64,000 bases of DNA from Stichopus chloronotus (lineage: Eukaryota > Echinodermata > Holothuroidea > Aspidochirotida > Stichopodidae): positions 10,811,979-10,875,978 of the forward strand of contig CM037843.1 in the NCBI GenBank assembly GCA_021234535.1, given 5' to 3'. Both the position numbers and the translations under genes were made by a program. Under the pieces are notes generated by a model. It saw nothing but the letters and a program-made list of their open reading frames with translations. It was not told the DNA's origin and did not search any database. Shown piece after piece: positions 36,804 through 48,193 of this stretch. Within the stretch, counting starts at the first letter, position 1; each line of letters starts with the position of its first letter.

Positions 36804-37006
36804 CCATAAATGTAATACCCACCATAAATGTAATACCCACCATAAATGTAATACCCACCATAAATGTAATATCCACCGGAAAAGTAAAAGAAATTTAACC
36901 ATAAATGTAATAACTGACACAACGTAAAAGTAAAGATATTTAAACATAAATGTAATATTAATCTGATTCACCATTAATGTAATATTTTTAACCATAACTG
37001 TATTAA
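36804..37006 (+). repeat. 18-bp tandem repeat grading into spaced CATAAATGTAATA sites
   Basis: Units of CCATAAATGTAATACCCA repeat four times (36804-36875), the first three identical and the fourth with one change (ATATCCA). Four more copies of CATAAATGTAATA or near variants follow at about 36901, 36948, 36971 and 36993. The first two are each preceded by a GTAAAAGTAAAG-like word (GGAAAAGTAAAAG, CGTAAAAGTAAAG). Open frames through it are repeat artefacts. A site array next to an inverted-repeat element could be protein-binding sites, but that is inference. Confidence 0.9.
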
Positions 37007-37313
37007 TGATAAACAGAGGGGGACAAATCATCTTGCCTTGTTGGAAGTTTAAATTGTTCTCGACAATCAAGAATCGATCACTGAAACAGGATGTGATCAA
37101 TCGAATGTTCTTGTCTGGTACAACCTTGGCGTATAATGACCATTAAGACTGTAAGAGGAACTGTTTAAAGGGATTGATCTCTGAAGGAAATTGCTATTTC
37201 ATAAAATTAGTGATAGTTTCTTTCTTTATTGGTAAAAATCTCATCTCAGTGGCACGTTTAGAATTTATAAATTTTTAAAGAAATATTTTTTTTTTAATAA
37301 ATAAGTGATAATG
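37007..37313. other. Spacer between site array and inverted repeat
   Basis: About 300 bp with no gene. Contains TTTAAAGGGATTGATC near 37164 without a matching partner, and an A/T-run near 37285. Confidence 0.5.
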
Positions 37314-37548
37314 TTGTAAAACCAAATAAAAAAGCAAATACAAACAAGGAAGTTCTTGAGAGGCATTTTAAATTGCGAACGTTTTCGACGATATCACAAC
37401 TTACTCTTCGAGCAAATATATGTATGATTTAAACTTTTTTATACATTTGCCTGAAGAGGAAGATGTGTTATCTTCGAAAACGCTTGCATTTTACTATGCC
37501 TCCCAAGAACTTGCTTGTTTGTATTTGCCCTTTTATTTGGTTTTACAA
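37314..37548. repeat. Long inverted repeat (~110-bp arms) containing a hammerhead-like core
   Basis: The left arm (37314-37424) and right arm (37440-37548) are reverse complements at roughly 80-85% by eye, around a spacer of about 15 bp. Matching words include TTGTAAAACCAAATAAAA, GCAAATACAAACAAG, AAGTTCTTG and CGTTTTCG. In the right arm CTGAAGA (37451-37457), a 6-bp stem GAAGAT/ATCTTC with loop GTGTT (37459-37475) and GAAA (37476-37479) form a hammerhead-like core. The left arm holds a degraded minus-strand counterpart. Two Penelope-like termini head to head is one reading. Confidence 0.75.
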
Positions 37549-37880
37549 TTATGCAACTCTTCCTAAGTTAAATAAATAATATGTAATAAAATGGAACATT
37601 GCGTAAAAGGAAACTTGTGATGTCACCCAACCGCAACTACATGAGTATTCTTTGTATTTCTTTGTAATCCTGACTGTCTTAAAAGAAACGCAAATAAAGC
37701 TTAAGAGATGTGACCTTACTTTCCAAAATATTTTAAGGGGAATCTACAATACAAACAATCTACAATTTCACTGTGTCAGATTTCAAGGTGAAATGAGTTT
37801 CAATTTTAAACAAAACAAAGACTTTTCTCAAAAATGTGCCTCTGGTACATAACATTTTGATAACCTTGAGGCAACCTTAA

Positions 37881-38212
37881 AGGGAAATAAGGCGTTTTTT
37901 TACAACAAAGAATCATATTTTCAATCCACTATATTTGTGGACACAATGGCAGATTATTCAAAATAAGACTGTGATCTTCTTTTCAATAAATTAGTTTCTC
38001 GCAGATATAAATTCAGTTATTTGTTGCACAAGAATAATTTGTTCACCCAAACTTTCAAAAATTCAAATGATGCATCTTCCTTAATTCATCTTTTATGCAT
38101 GATGTTTTGAGGAGATTGTAGGATTTAATAGTTGAGAATGAATGGTTAAAAAATGGCAAAATCTATTTTCTTTGGATATCATGCTGGTGCATAATAAACG
38201 TCCCATTTCCCT
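37881..38212 (+). mobile_element. TTAA-flanked MITE, 332 bp
   Basis: The left end AGGGAAATAAGGCG and the inverted right end AGGGAAATGGGACG differ at three of 14 bases. Each is immediately flanked by TTAA (37877-37880 and 38213-38216). A TTAA target duplication is typical of piggyBac-like transposons; assignment to that superfamily is inference. No transposase frame. A related copy lies at 11055-11335, so the element has moved more than once. Confidence 0.75.
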
Positions 38213-38407
38213 TTAAATCTTTCTTGACCAGAAATGTATTATTAATTGCAATTATTGAGTTTGGAACAAGATTTTCAAACTGGGTTTAAAATGCAGTGAA
38301 GAACTGTTCTCTTTCATTTACGAACCCCTGCAATTATCAGTAAAATATACCTTTAAAAATGATAATCACAAACTAAAAGAGAGAGATGTTGTTAAGTCAG
38401 TATGCAA
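38213..38407. other. Non-coding spacer
   Basis: Short AT-rich stretch between a MITE and a hAT-like fragment; nothing recognised. Confidence 0.5.
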
Positions 38408-38530
38408 GCAAGGCCTGATTTAATCATGGGCCACTGAGGCAAGTGCCGAGAGATTCCGATTATTGTAAGAAATAAGAGCACACAAAGTTGCAATTTTAGG
38501 TATGTTATACATAATTTTAAGGAGGATCAC
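38408..38530 (+). repeat. Fragment related to the small hAT-like MITE at 50870
   Basis: AGGCCTGATTTAATCATGGG, then CAAGTGCCGAGAGATTC and GCAATTTTAGGTATGTTATA, parallels GTGCTGGATTAACCATTAGG, the later GCACA words and ATATTTTGGCATATTCTATA at 50870. Only the left-end half is recognisable; a terminal repeat on the right was not found. Confidence 0.45.
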
Positions 38531-39156
38531 TATCCAGTCAGTGTGATGATGCTATTAATGTTGGAGTACGTGGGAGATCACCTCAAGTAATTTTTGTTTT
38601 GCAAGCTTTCATGTACGTAAGGAATCTATGACGTTCATTTCAAGCGCATGCGTGGGGATGGTGGGGAGTGACCATAACCTTTTCCTTCCTTGCATAACTT
38701 CAGCCACTGTAGTTTTTTTTTTTTTTGAGGAATATAGTCGAAGGGGGGGCTCCTAAATTTTTACCCACGCATACCCAGGTTAATTAGACCCTAGTGAGCT
38801 TTCTGGTGTAACTATTCTTTGCATACCTATAGGTTTCATGTTGAACTGGAATTTGAACTGCATGAGATAAAAGGTGTCACTCCTGGATGCCAAAGGCATT
38901 TTTCAGTACCACTGTATCTACCCCACTTTTAAAACAAGAAATAAAACATTGCGTAAATTGCCTAGATCTGCACAAGCAGTTGAACAGACCACGTATGCAA
39001 TCAGTCGATGACATGCTACATGCATATGGCCGCAACTAACTAACAAAGCATATGGCTATACGCGACAGAAAATCCGCGTTGTTGCCTCGGATATAAAACA
39101 GTATGCGTCTAAAAAAAACCACCTCAGACTCAAAAAGGTAAGCTGTTGAAATCATT
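38531..39156. other. Non-coding stretch with poly-T and G-run
   Basis: About 0.6 kb holding poly-T (38709-38724), a G-run (38744) and AGCCACTGTAG (38682), the last resembling a hAT-type right end but with no partner. No gene. Confidence 0.45.
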
Positions 39157-39602
39157 GGTGGCGTCACGAGGAGGGGGGGGGGGATAAGCTACACCTCCTT
39201 CACTTCTCAGAGAGTTTTTCTTAATTATCCGAAACTGCATGTTTGCTATAGATTTCGGGAAGGGCTGGGGTGAGGTCCCCGATAAAAGGACCCAAATAAT
39301 TTTGCTCTTCGGCGTTATGTAATTCATCGTATTTTCCCTGTAAAGAACTCCTTAACCTTAGAGATCAGCTTTGCGCTACATGTAGTTTCGGCTGAAAAAA
39401 AAATTCCAAAAGAACACAAAACATACTTTTTAGCACACTTCGCACGCCAATGTATGCTCACATTTACCACAATAACGCGAACATATATTTTTTATATTGT
39501 AAACCCGACAAAAATCATGCATTCCCGCAAAAGTAGGCAACATTTCCCACGTTCCCCGATGTGCACGCCCCCCCCCCCCCTCCCTTCTCGGTGGCACTGC
39601 TC
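39157..39602. mobile_element. Possible hAT-like element with G-run / C-run ends
   Basis: The left edge TTGGTGGCGTCACGAGGAGG runs into a long G-run. The right edge, read on the minus strand from 39602, is CAGTGCCACCGAGAAGGGAG running into another G-run. The ends resemble the GTGGCG...GGGGG termini seen in the element at 9473, but similarity is partial and no 8-bp duplication is clear. Frames inside on the minus strand are not meaningful. Confidence 0.3.
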
Positions 39603-42600
39603 ATGCCTGTAATTCATTTTATTTCTCCCCCCTCTTTCCGGGACTTGGTGCCCCTGGTTGGAATGTGTTTCAGGGGTCACCCAACCCCACTTGGGAGATT
39701 TTAGAATTCATTACATTAATAGTTATTTTTGGTGGATATTTTTACATCTATGGTTGTAAATTATTTTAACAGTTCAGTAGGTACATATACTCCTTAGCAT
39801 TTGTTCTCTGTTGTTTTGCGTTTGCTTGATTTTGCGTGTTTGTTTGTGGATCATATGATAACGTTGGAATTGCTCCACCTGCTCGTTTTCAAGATGCCGT
39901 AACTTTCTTAGAGACTTCGAGTGCTTCGTGTAGTCATTGAGCTATTACAGAATATAACATTTGAAGGTGTTTGGGAAAGTATACGCATGCAGTGCAGGGT
40001 CATGCTCGTTTATTTCAAGTTACTTGAATAAGAACTAAACTTGAAATCCCATGTCAATCGAGGAAGGCAACGGTCTTGTGAAGACTTCTTACAGGCCCTA
40101 GCAAGAGAGTTACAAACATATTCAACAGAGGTTAAATCCAAGGGTGTAAGGTCTAATTCTCACGAGAAGTCCTCAGTTTTAATGTCATATAAAGGAGTAT
40201 TTATGTGTGTGTGTGCCACTATTCCAGTTTACGTATATGACTCTACAGTAGTACAGATGAAGTGGCTAACTTATCCACAGAGAGATGCAACTGGCCTGCT
40301 AAAAATTTTAATAGTTTTTTCCTTCCATGAAATTTCTATAGCCTGCCGTTCCGTGTATTGATGTCGATGCGGGCTCTTCGTTTAATCTCAATAATGTTAA
40401 TTAGTCTCGAAATTGCTTTCCAACGCATTAGTTTTAGTTTTGCTATAGAACAATGAAGACTCGCATACTCCTAACCGATAATCCATCCAGTCAAGATGAA
40501 ACTTTAATACACTTGAATAAATTCTTTGGCATGCCCAAATTAGGAATGCTGAGGAAAAAAACTAACTCTTGCATGCAATGCATACGTGCCTAAAAACGTT
40601 TAAAACAAATGCACGTCGTTGCCTATAACTTTGTTGAAGTTTGTACTAAAACTATTTATACAGACCATAGCGTTCCACAAATTAACAAATAAAACAATGA
40701 AACCAAGACAAAAGTCTGATATTCTTTACTATCAATTAATTAAATATAAACAAATATACATTGAGCTCACACACACACATTGCTAGTATTTGGATTGAAC
40801 AGAATTCATACTCCCTCTTGCGAAGTAAATATGTGATTGCGCCTGGAAGTAAGGAAAGTCATACTTAGGAATATTTTATGTTATGTTCTATATTTTCGAA
40901 TAACGTCTTTTCGCTAATGTTAAACCGTAAACCCCTTCTAACCCCCCCCCCCCTTCATCATAAAATGCCACTGTAGTATCCAGCTCAAGGCGCTCATGTG
41001 CATATTCATGACTTACTTACTCGGCCCTCATAAATAGACGAGGGCTCATTTTTATGGTGCATTTACTTCCTGATTGGAGCTCTTATCCTCCAGAGTCGAT
41101 CTGGGCGAGGACTAAAAGTATCTTTTCTTTTTTCCCTTTTGTATTGCGTCAAAGACACATAATTGAGAGATTGAATGCAAAGAGGAAAACTCTCGTCCCC
41201 ATAAATGAGAAGATGATATAAGCTAGTTCTTCGTATTCGTACAGGAGACCCAAGTAAGTGGATCGGTAGGTAACATTTCATACAAACAACGTACATATTC
41301 AAAATCAATTTAAAAGATGAAATTGAAAAAAAAATGCATGGCATTGAAAAAAATAGAAGTTTTATCCTACTAGAGATATTGTTTTGATTTTTCAACCCTC
41401 CAAATTTGTTTTGTTTTTGTTAAGATTATTTAATTAAATCTGCTAAGCAATAAATTTGATATTCTTTTTAATAATTTCCTTATATATTGCCTTTAATATT
41501 TTCAACTTATGTCACTTTACAAGTTGCACCTGTTTCTAAGCATGTAAAAGTAAAATCTCACAGGATAACAAAAAAGAAATCAAAACATGAAATATATTCA
41601 TAAATATCATTTATTCAGCAGTATTTTTTGGTAGGATGAATTTTGTAAGACACCGTTTCAAATGTTTTATTTCCAAATATTCTGGGCAAACTTATCAGGT
41701 ACTAGCCAACCAACAGCAGTTAAAACTTCACCGGATTGGGATTGGCGCAGTCAGTATCATTTTTATGTATCTCTCTTAATTTGTCTTGTTTTCTTCTTCA
41801 AACTATGTCGTTGTTTCAATTATTCTCTGTCAAATATTTATCAGGTCAGAAATGCAATGCGAACTCAGATGTAATCAATTCTAATAGTATTTCAGTATTT
41901 GATTTTACGTGCATGCATGAGTTGATCTATGTGTGATATAATATTACGACAATGCAATTCCTGAAGATCAATTGTCTTTTTTTAATTAATTCATGGACAT
42001 TGTGCTCATGCTAACCAGACAATGCAGCTAGCCTATGTAACCAATTACACATCTTTATCGTACTTAAATTCAAATTATTCACAAATAATTTGATCGTTTT
42101 CACTGTTCTTTTTTCTTCCTCCATCCATTACCATGATTATTGAATACTATCAAATATCAAGTAAAATCATAAGATTACTAATCATGTCGGAAACATGTAC
42201 ATTATTGTTATTCGGTTGGTCAATTATATCAACCTACCGTTATGTAGAAACAGCCGACATGCTTTTCTGCCATGATGGTATGACATTTATCTTGATGTTT
42301 ACAACACCAAGGCTCGACGCTCTCCCTCCCGTCAAGACTATCCAATGATATATTTAGATGTTCATAGTATTCAAATTGGCTGACGTTTATTCCAAATATC
42401 TGTTTTTATTGGTAAAAATTCTTCGGTTAGTGAACATCGATTTTGTCGATTGATGATTCATGCGTGAACTCGAGAGTGAGTTATAGAGAGTCTGAACAAT
42501 CAAACAGGTAAGGGGCACTGGGAGTCCGTGATATAATACTTGTTACATGTTACAAACCTGATCTTAATCTATATGCGTCATTTACCGTGCATTAATCCCT

Positions 42601-42659
42601 ACTTCAAATCCCACTTTTGAACATGGCTTTGCAAACCTCTTTAGAATTGCAGATTTCGA
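39603..42659. other. Non-coding stretch, no gene seen
   Basis: About 3 kb. Frames at 40041-40361 (106 codons, plus) and 41063-41395 (110 codons, minus) have no recognisable domain, no splice support and low-information composition. A C-run followed by ATGCCACTG at 40942-40976 resembles a hAT-type right end, with no left partner nearby. Confidence 0.45.
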
Positions 42660-42835
42660 CTTTGCTATCTTGTGTATTACATTTTTTTCTCCCTCCACAA
42701 ATGAAGCAAACCACTCCTTTCTCCTCCTTCTTCCTCCTCTCCCCTTTCCTTCTTCTTTTCTTTCTCTTCTGTTCAATTTTCCTTTCTTCTTCTTTTCTTC
42801 TTTTGTCTTCTTGTTTTTACTTTCCTCTCAGAAGG
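42660..42835 (+). repeat. Polypyrimidine (CT-rich) tract
   Basis: Almost pure C/T sequence over about 150 bp (CTCCTTCTTCCTCC-type). It creates artefactual Ser/Phe/Leu-rich frames on the plus strand and Glu/Arg-rich frames on the minus strand. Could act as a triplex-prone or polypyrimidine element; no adjacent exon seen. Confidence 0.85.
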
Positions 42836-45262
42836 CAGAAAAAAAGTCGAAAGATGACTTTATAAAAGAGTAAAAGAAATCAGGCAGTAGGTAAATGAAG
42901 GTGGGAAATATGAGAATCGCTTCAAGTACATTTGGTTTGTCTTCGACTGTCACTTTCTTAAGTACATCGCGTCACAAACTTTATGACTTTTCTCTCAGCC
43001 TACATGTCGCTCTTTCTAACGAAATAAAGATGAAAGAAGAAAAAGGCAGTAGCAGCAGCAACAAAAAAAAAAAAAATCGATCAATCAAAGACCTTTTCTA
43101 GTAAATAGAAGAAGTAGAAAACTTGTGAGTTGTTATTAGAAAAGGCCGGGAAACGGGAAGCAATTTGGTCGCCTTTCTTATTTAAGTAAGGTGCATTTAG
43201 TGGCTACGTGCACTGTTAGTAAAGGTTAGCCGGCGGCGATCTATCCCTGTTTGATCTTTTACTTTTTTTCAAATTTGACTGTGTTTCTAATTTACCTTCA
43301 AACTTCTCCTTCTTTCAAGTTATCCTCATCTAGGATACCAGTGACTTACCTAAAGGTTAAAACAAGGATTTCAATATTAAACGATAGTTGTCTATTTGGT
43401 TGTTGATAAAGACGACGAAGATCAAGTAACCATCAATGTCAAAGAAAGAAGCTGAAACTTGATGGTTTTTCTCTTTATATATTTTTCTTGTTCTTATTTT
43501 TTTCATGGTTTAATTTGTTTGTTCTTTATTTACTCTCTATTCATCTTTTATTTTATATACTTTATCTTCTTTCTGTTACCCACCTTTGTGAGCTTTAGTC
43601 TCTCTTTCTTAGAAACTTCCTTTCCCGTTGACTATATAAAAAGAAAGGGAATAGCAAAATCCCTTGAGTTATTACAAACGTTCAAGGGTATTTATTTATG
43701 TGTTAAAAGTATGTTTAGAAAACATTTTCAGCTTAATCTAAAGTTATTGCTTATCACAAATACGGAGAGAATGTTTTCATGACCTGAACGGTATAATAAA
43801 ATTAACTTGCCTATTATTATAGAAATAAAAATAGGATTTCTTTTTTAAACGGAGTCATAATTCCATTATATTAATCATGAAAATGAGGGAGGTATTTGTC
43901 TTATAATACACTCCCCTTAAATTGATACCCTGAGTGGACTTTCTCTTTGACTTTTCAAGAAACACATCTTTCATTTTGTTACTGGAATGATTTATAATAG
44001 AACATGCATAGTAATATTTAACCAAGAACGTAGAGTGTGTTATGCTGCTCACAATTATACGATCTTAAATCACTTTATGGGTTCTCGGAACCAACACCTG
44101 TAGGAACGACCAATTTTTTTCACAATACTCTTGTAACATGTCAACTAATTTGCAAATGTAATACTCTAGAAAAAGTTTTCTATGTAACTACCTGCGTTGG
44201 CTCATAATTGCATAGTCGCACTGAGCATCACCTGGTATATTTTGAAATTGTACATGATCTCAGAATATATCATAGCTTAGACAACTTTGCATTTGGTAAG
44301 TTAAATCACAGAGATCAGTTGAAAAACTATATATCACTAAACTAAATAAGTAGCAAAACACAATTTCTAACTGATATTATTCCAGATGTAAGGCATTGAG
44401 ATTAGTTGGACTGGTTTCCAACTTTCATAAATTTCAGTTGACTACTAAGTCTTGTAAATGATTTAATCGGTTCTGTAGTATTTTCTCTCTGGTAGTTTCT
44501 TCTTTTATATTGTGCCGCTATAATTGGTGTAGCTCACCTGAAAGAAAAATGTAAGGACCGTTTAATCGTATGAAAAGAAAAATCTAAAACGTCGAATAGA
44601 TCAGACTCTGAAGTAAACCCGGTTGATTTAAAATCGGTTGGTATCGTTACCTGTTTTTCTAGACAAACGTTGATTTGAATGAAAGAAGAAACCTTATTCT
44701 CACATCGATTTCAGCCTAAAAATCAAAGCAATAGCTCTTTTATAAGAAAGTCTTGCAGAGATAGATATGAAGTGAATACAGTTCAAAGGTCATTGGTTTA
44801 GAACTTAAGTCACTGCATCACTATATTATTATAATCAGAATATCATGGATGAACAACAAAAGAAGAATTTGTTTCCTTAAAACTTGAGTAATAGTTAAAT
44901 ATTCTCTGACAGGAATATTTTGAAAATTGTCAAACACGGCACATGACAATCAAATCCTGAGACTTCATCTCAGATTTCTGCAGTTGGATGAAAATGTACC
45001 AATACTCCACTCAATTGAATCTTATTATAACTTAAGCCTTGAGAAAAAAATAACGCATTTCATTTGACATGTCATCGGATTTGTCAAAAGTGTGTCCAAA
45101 ATGTCAAATGTATATGTCCTTATTTTTAAATGTATAATTAACAATCAGGTGTTAAAATTTAAAGCATGTAGTTGCTCTGAAAGAACATTTTGACATCATG
45201 ACATCATGGCTCATGTGATGTATTCCGTTTCCTGTAGTACATTTAGACATTACATAACAGAA
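42836..45262. other. Non-coding stretch, no gene seen
   Basis: About 2.4 kb. The 107-codon frame 43459-43782 (plus) is a T-rich hydrophobic frame starting in low-complexity sequence and is not credible as a gene. An A-run lies at about 43063. Confidence 0.5.
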
Positions 45263-45266
45263 TTAA

Positions 45267-45635
45267 AGGGGCTCATTGAGTTGATATCAGTAAAGATTGC
45301 GGTGATTTGGAAGTATACAAACACACGACAATACTCACAATTAGCATAATTAATCAAGTTTCACATCAAATAGTTATATGAAAATTGTCAATTTTTTTCG
45401 AATTTTTGACCGTTACTTGCTCCGATTGTGTGCATGTGAATGTACTAATGTGAAAATGTCTGGTCACAAAGTTTCAAAAACCAAATTTAATCGTTGGTTA
45501 CTCACTCATTAATGTTCCAACGTATGTAAAACTTTGGGATCCTTTTAGTTTGACTGCTTGTCATTAGTATGTGAAGGAAACTTAACCGGCTTAGAAAAAT
45601 TGAATGAATTTCACAAAACAACTCAATGAGCCTCT
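45267..45635. mobile_element. TTAA-flanked MITE, 369 bp, 17-bp terminal inverted repeats
   Basis: The left end AGGGGCTCATTGAGTTG (45267-45283) and the inverted right end AGAGGCTCATTGAGTTG (45635 to 45619) differ at one of 17 bases. TTAA flanks both sides (45263-45266 and 45636-45639). No open frame of note inside. Size, ends and target point to a non-autonomous piggyBac-like MITE. Its sequence differs from the 37881 family, so this is a second TTAA-type family. Confidence 0.8.
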
Positions 45636-45639
45636 TTAA

Positions 45640-46423
45640 GTTAAATTACAACAATTTACATTGAGCCGTGACTTTCGACTATAGTTTACTTTTTTAGGAC
45701 ATAAATATCTGCTATGAAGAGTTCTTCAATTTCGTTTAAAGTTAATGCAAACTGATATAAATTGACATCCTTTGTTGGATATAACATGATGGTTTGACCA
45801 CGTTGATTGATTATGGCAAATTGATGTTCATCCTATTTATCGGAAACTATTTGATTTTAATTCATATTAACTCATTTAAAAAAAAGGCGACAAAGAAACT
45901 CGGTTTCCAATTATCTGATGAGTAAGACAATTTTCTTGTCGAGATATTTTGCTTACTTCTTTTTCTTCGCGAGATACATAACTTAATGTTCCAATCTGAT
46001 ATTCTAATTTTTCTTTAATTCGATTCATTTGTTTAGTGTATACATCATACATATTGGACATTATTGATCAACGTCTTTAAAGTTGCAAAGAGCGTAACGA
46101 TCTTTGTCTTAAAAACTTTGCAAGTGTTCCATGATTACGAAACCACATTTTTTCTTTTTATTTTTTGTAGTAAATCGTAAGTATTATTTCAACAAACAAG
46201 GACAGTACAAAACACAAAACAATGTTTTTTTTAGTTAATTTTGGTTAAACGAATATAATATTAGAGACGTCATCTTAAAAATGACCTACTACGTTTCTTC
46301 ATAAAGTAAAAGGTACATTAATTAAATCACGTTTTGTTAAAATTTACGGTACTTTAGCTTCCATCGATCTCTAAGTTGACAAATATCCTGAGTTGATTCT
46401 CGGCTTTGATATGTTAACCGTAC
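45640..46423. other. Non-coding stretch, no gene seen
   Basis: AT-rich, frames of at most 61 codons, no repeat recognised. Confidence 0.5.
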
Positions 46424-46449
46424 AAACAAACAAACAAACAAACAAACAA
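46424..46449 (+). repeat. (CAAA)n microsatellite
   Basis: About six perfect CAAA units. Confidence 0.95.
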
Positions 46450-47439
46450 AATGCATAGAATAAATTAACCACCACCGACGTAATTACAAATATGCAAACA
46501 CCGTAGTGAAGAACAAATGTTTTCATTGTCTATTAGTCTAAAGAATTGATAACTTACGACATAAAACACTTTATCTCTACTATTTCTTTTGTTCAAACAA
46601 CTATAACCTTATTTACACGTTTTCTGTTTACATTTATCAAATTCAGTAATTGGTATAACTCACGTCTTCATCAATTTATATATTGACGAGCAGGGAAAGA
46701 TTGCAAAATATTGTCAAACTCCTTGCAAGGTGAAATGTAAAAATTGCATGTGGTTGTGTTTTGTCGAGACTAATGATTCCGCTTCTCTCTATCTGGATGA
46801 GTATGTGTGTGTGTGTCCGCCACCCTTTAACTCAACTTAACCAGCCGAGTTTAAACACATAAATTGCACTGGTTCATAGAGAAAAAAATCAACATTCATA
46901 GCTATCGATCGGGTTTTAGTTCCTCACGACCGAACAAATCTTAGCCAGAGTTTAATGATGCGAAGACTAATTTTTCCTAAGGGAATATTGTTTATCGTCA
47001 AATGGAATATCATCATCCATTTTACCTCTCACAAAAAGCACCATATTGAAATAAAAAATGTGCTCCGTAGATATTTTCTATCTGATTGTGCGCCCTTCTT
47101 CTTTCTGTTCTTGTTTGTTATATCGGGTGGTCGGGCGGAGCTGCGTGATGAAGGATTCAAAATTGTCACTAATGTATTCATGGTAAAAGATTATTAAAGA
47201 CCGGTAAAATGACAGCATTGGCTTACAAAATTATTATTTGGTGCCGCGACTGAAAAAACTAAAGACACGAAGGAAGAGAGAAAGAAGGACAACAATGATA
47301 GTTAATAGAAACAGCCAAAAAAAAAAAGTAGACAGGAGAGAAAGATGTGTAATTTTAATACAACAGTGCAAAAGCAGAGGAAAGTCTTCACGTTTATTTA
47401 CTTTTTCTCTTTAATTCTTATTTTTGTATTTCATTCAAC
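46450..47439. other. Non-coding stretch, no gene seen
   Basis: About 1 kb. Short (GT)n at 46803-46814. The 80-codon frame at 46955-47197 (plus) has no domain or splice support. Confidence 0.5.
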
Positions 47440-47750
47440 GAAAGACGTCGCTTTAAACATGTGTCGTCGTATGACAGGCGATAATTAGTTACGCCCGTGC
47501 GCTATCGAGGCGAACTATTACCGTGCTGGTTGTGTGCACTGCCAGTATATACGGAGCTTGAGGGTTTCTCCCCGTCGCATGTAAAATCGCGTTCAGACGT
47601 AACATCGTGAACGGATCACTGGACTCTTACGCTCGATTTCCTGAATACACAAAATATAACATCATCGTTCGGTTTCTTCTTTCCCAAGCTTGTTCACGGG
47701 CACTAAGTGCTGCTACTCAACTGCGGCTCTTTACGCCAATTATCGTGGGG
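47440..47750. promoter_or_regulatory. CpG-containing, G+C-richer patch (possible regulatory DNA)
   Basis: Compared with its surroundings this ~300-bp patch is richer in G+C and in CpG (CGTCGTATG, GCCCGTGCGCTATCGAGGCG, CCCCGTCGCATG, CGCGTTCAGACG). CCAGTATATACGG at about 47542 is TATA-like. In a CpG-poor AT-rich region this could mark a promoter or conserved element, but no transcript start or exon can be shown. The 73-codon plus-strand frame at 47607-47828 runs into Lys-rich low complexity. Confidence 0.25.
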
Positions 47751-47871
47751 CAAAAAGAAAGAACAAAAAAAGACAAAAAGGAAAAAAAGGCAAAGAGAAA
47801 ACAAGAAAAAAAAGACAGGTCTTATTAACAGCAAAATGCTTCATTCGTCCAATGATAATTCTGACATGTAT

Positions 47872-47877
47872 TTTATT
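47872..47877 (-). terminator. Candidate AATAAA polyadenylation signal
   Basis: AATAAA on the minus strand about 40 bp past the stop of the possible terminal exon. Such hexamers are frequent in AT-rich DNA. Confidence 0.2.
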
Positions 47878-47916
47878 TTTGCTTTTCAGTTTTGCTTATT
47901 TTCTTCCTTTCTTAAA

Positions 47917-48193
47917 CTAAACTCTAGTTTTTTTTTGTATTTTTCTTTCTTTTCCTTTGTTTTTATTTATCGGTCTTAATGATGGCTTACTTTTTACACT
48001 TTTAATGCTTGAAGCTTCTGATGGTTTTTCTTCTTCCATCCTCTTTTTCTTTCCCTTTTTTGTCTTTAACATTGCTGAAATCCTTCTAGTGGCCATGGCC
48101 ATCTGAGTACGATGTAAAATGCGAATCAGCCGTTGCTTAGATGGGTTTTTTTTTAGCGTCAGTGATGCAGTAAAGCACACACACAACGGAGAT
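47917..48193 (-). CDS. Possible 3'-terminal coding exon, Lys-rich unknown protein
   Basis: On the minus strand a pyrimidine-rich tract (CTCCTCCTAACTATCCTC, then TTATCTTTATCTTTAAG) ends in an AG acceptor at 48195-48194. From 48193 a frame stays open for about 91 codons to a TAG at 47919-47917. It reads LTLKKNPSKQRLIRILHRTQ, then a basic stretch (KTKKGKKKRMEEEKPSEASS) and a Ser/Lys-rich tail. An AATAAA lies about 40 bp beyond the stop (47877 to 47872). No domain is recognised. The purine-rich tail lacks stop codons partly for compositional reasons, so chance is a serious alternative. Upstream on the same strand another open frame (48137-48352) contains ARALQKFCLSLKELLKHLLQ. Confidence 0.25.

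Noticed and set aside
36804..36875. CRISPR-like direct repeats
   Set aside because: Units are contiguous with no unique spacers, and the context is eukaryotic.
40942..40976. C-run plus ATGCCACTG as the right end of a hAT element
   Set aside because: No matching left end or 8-bp duplication nearby; CAGTGGCACG at 37243 matches only 8 bases and is 3.7 kb away.
42582..42873. Hydrophobic plus-strand and basic minus-strand frames
   Set aside because: Caused by the polypyrimidine tract.
43459..43782. 107-codon hydrophobic plus-strand frame resembling a membrane protein
   Set aside because: T-rich DNA yields Phe/Leu/Ile-rich frames; no start context, domain or splice signal.
47607..47979. Lys-rich plus-strand frames
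   Set aside because: A-rich low complexity drives the open frames; three overlapping frames are open at once.
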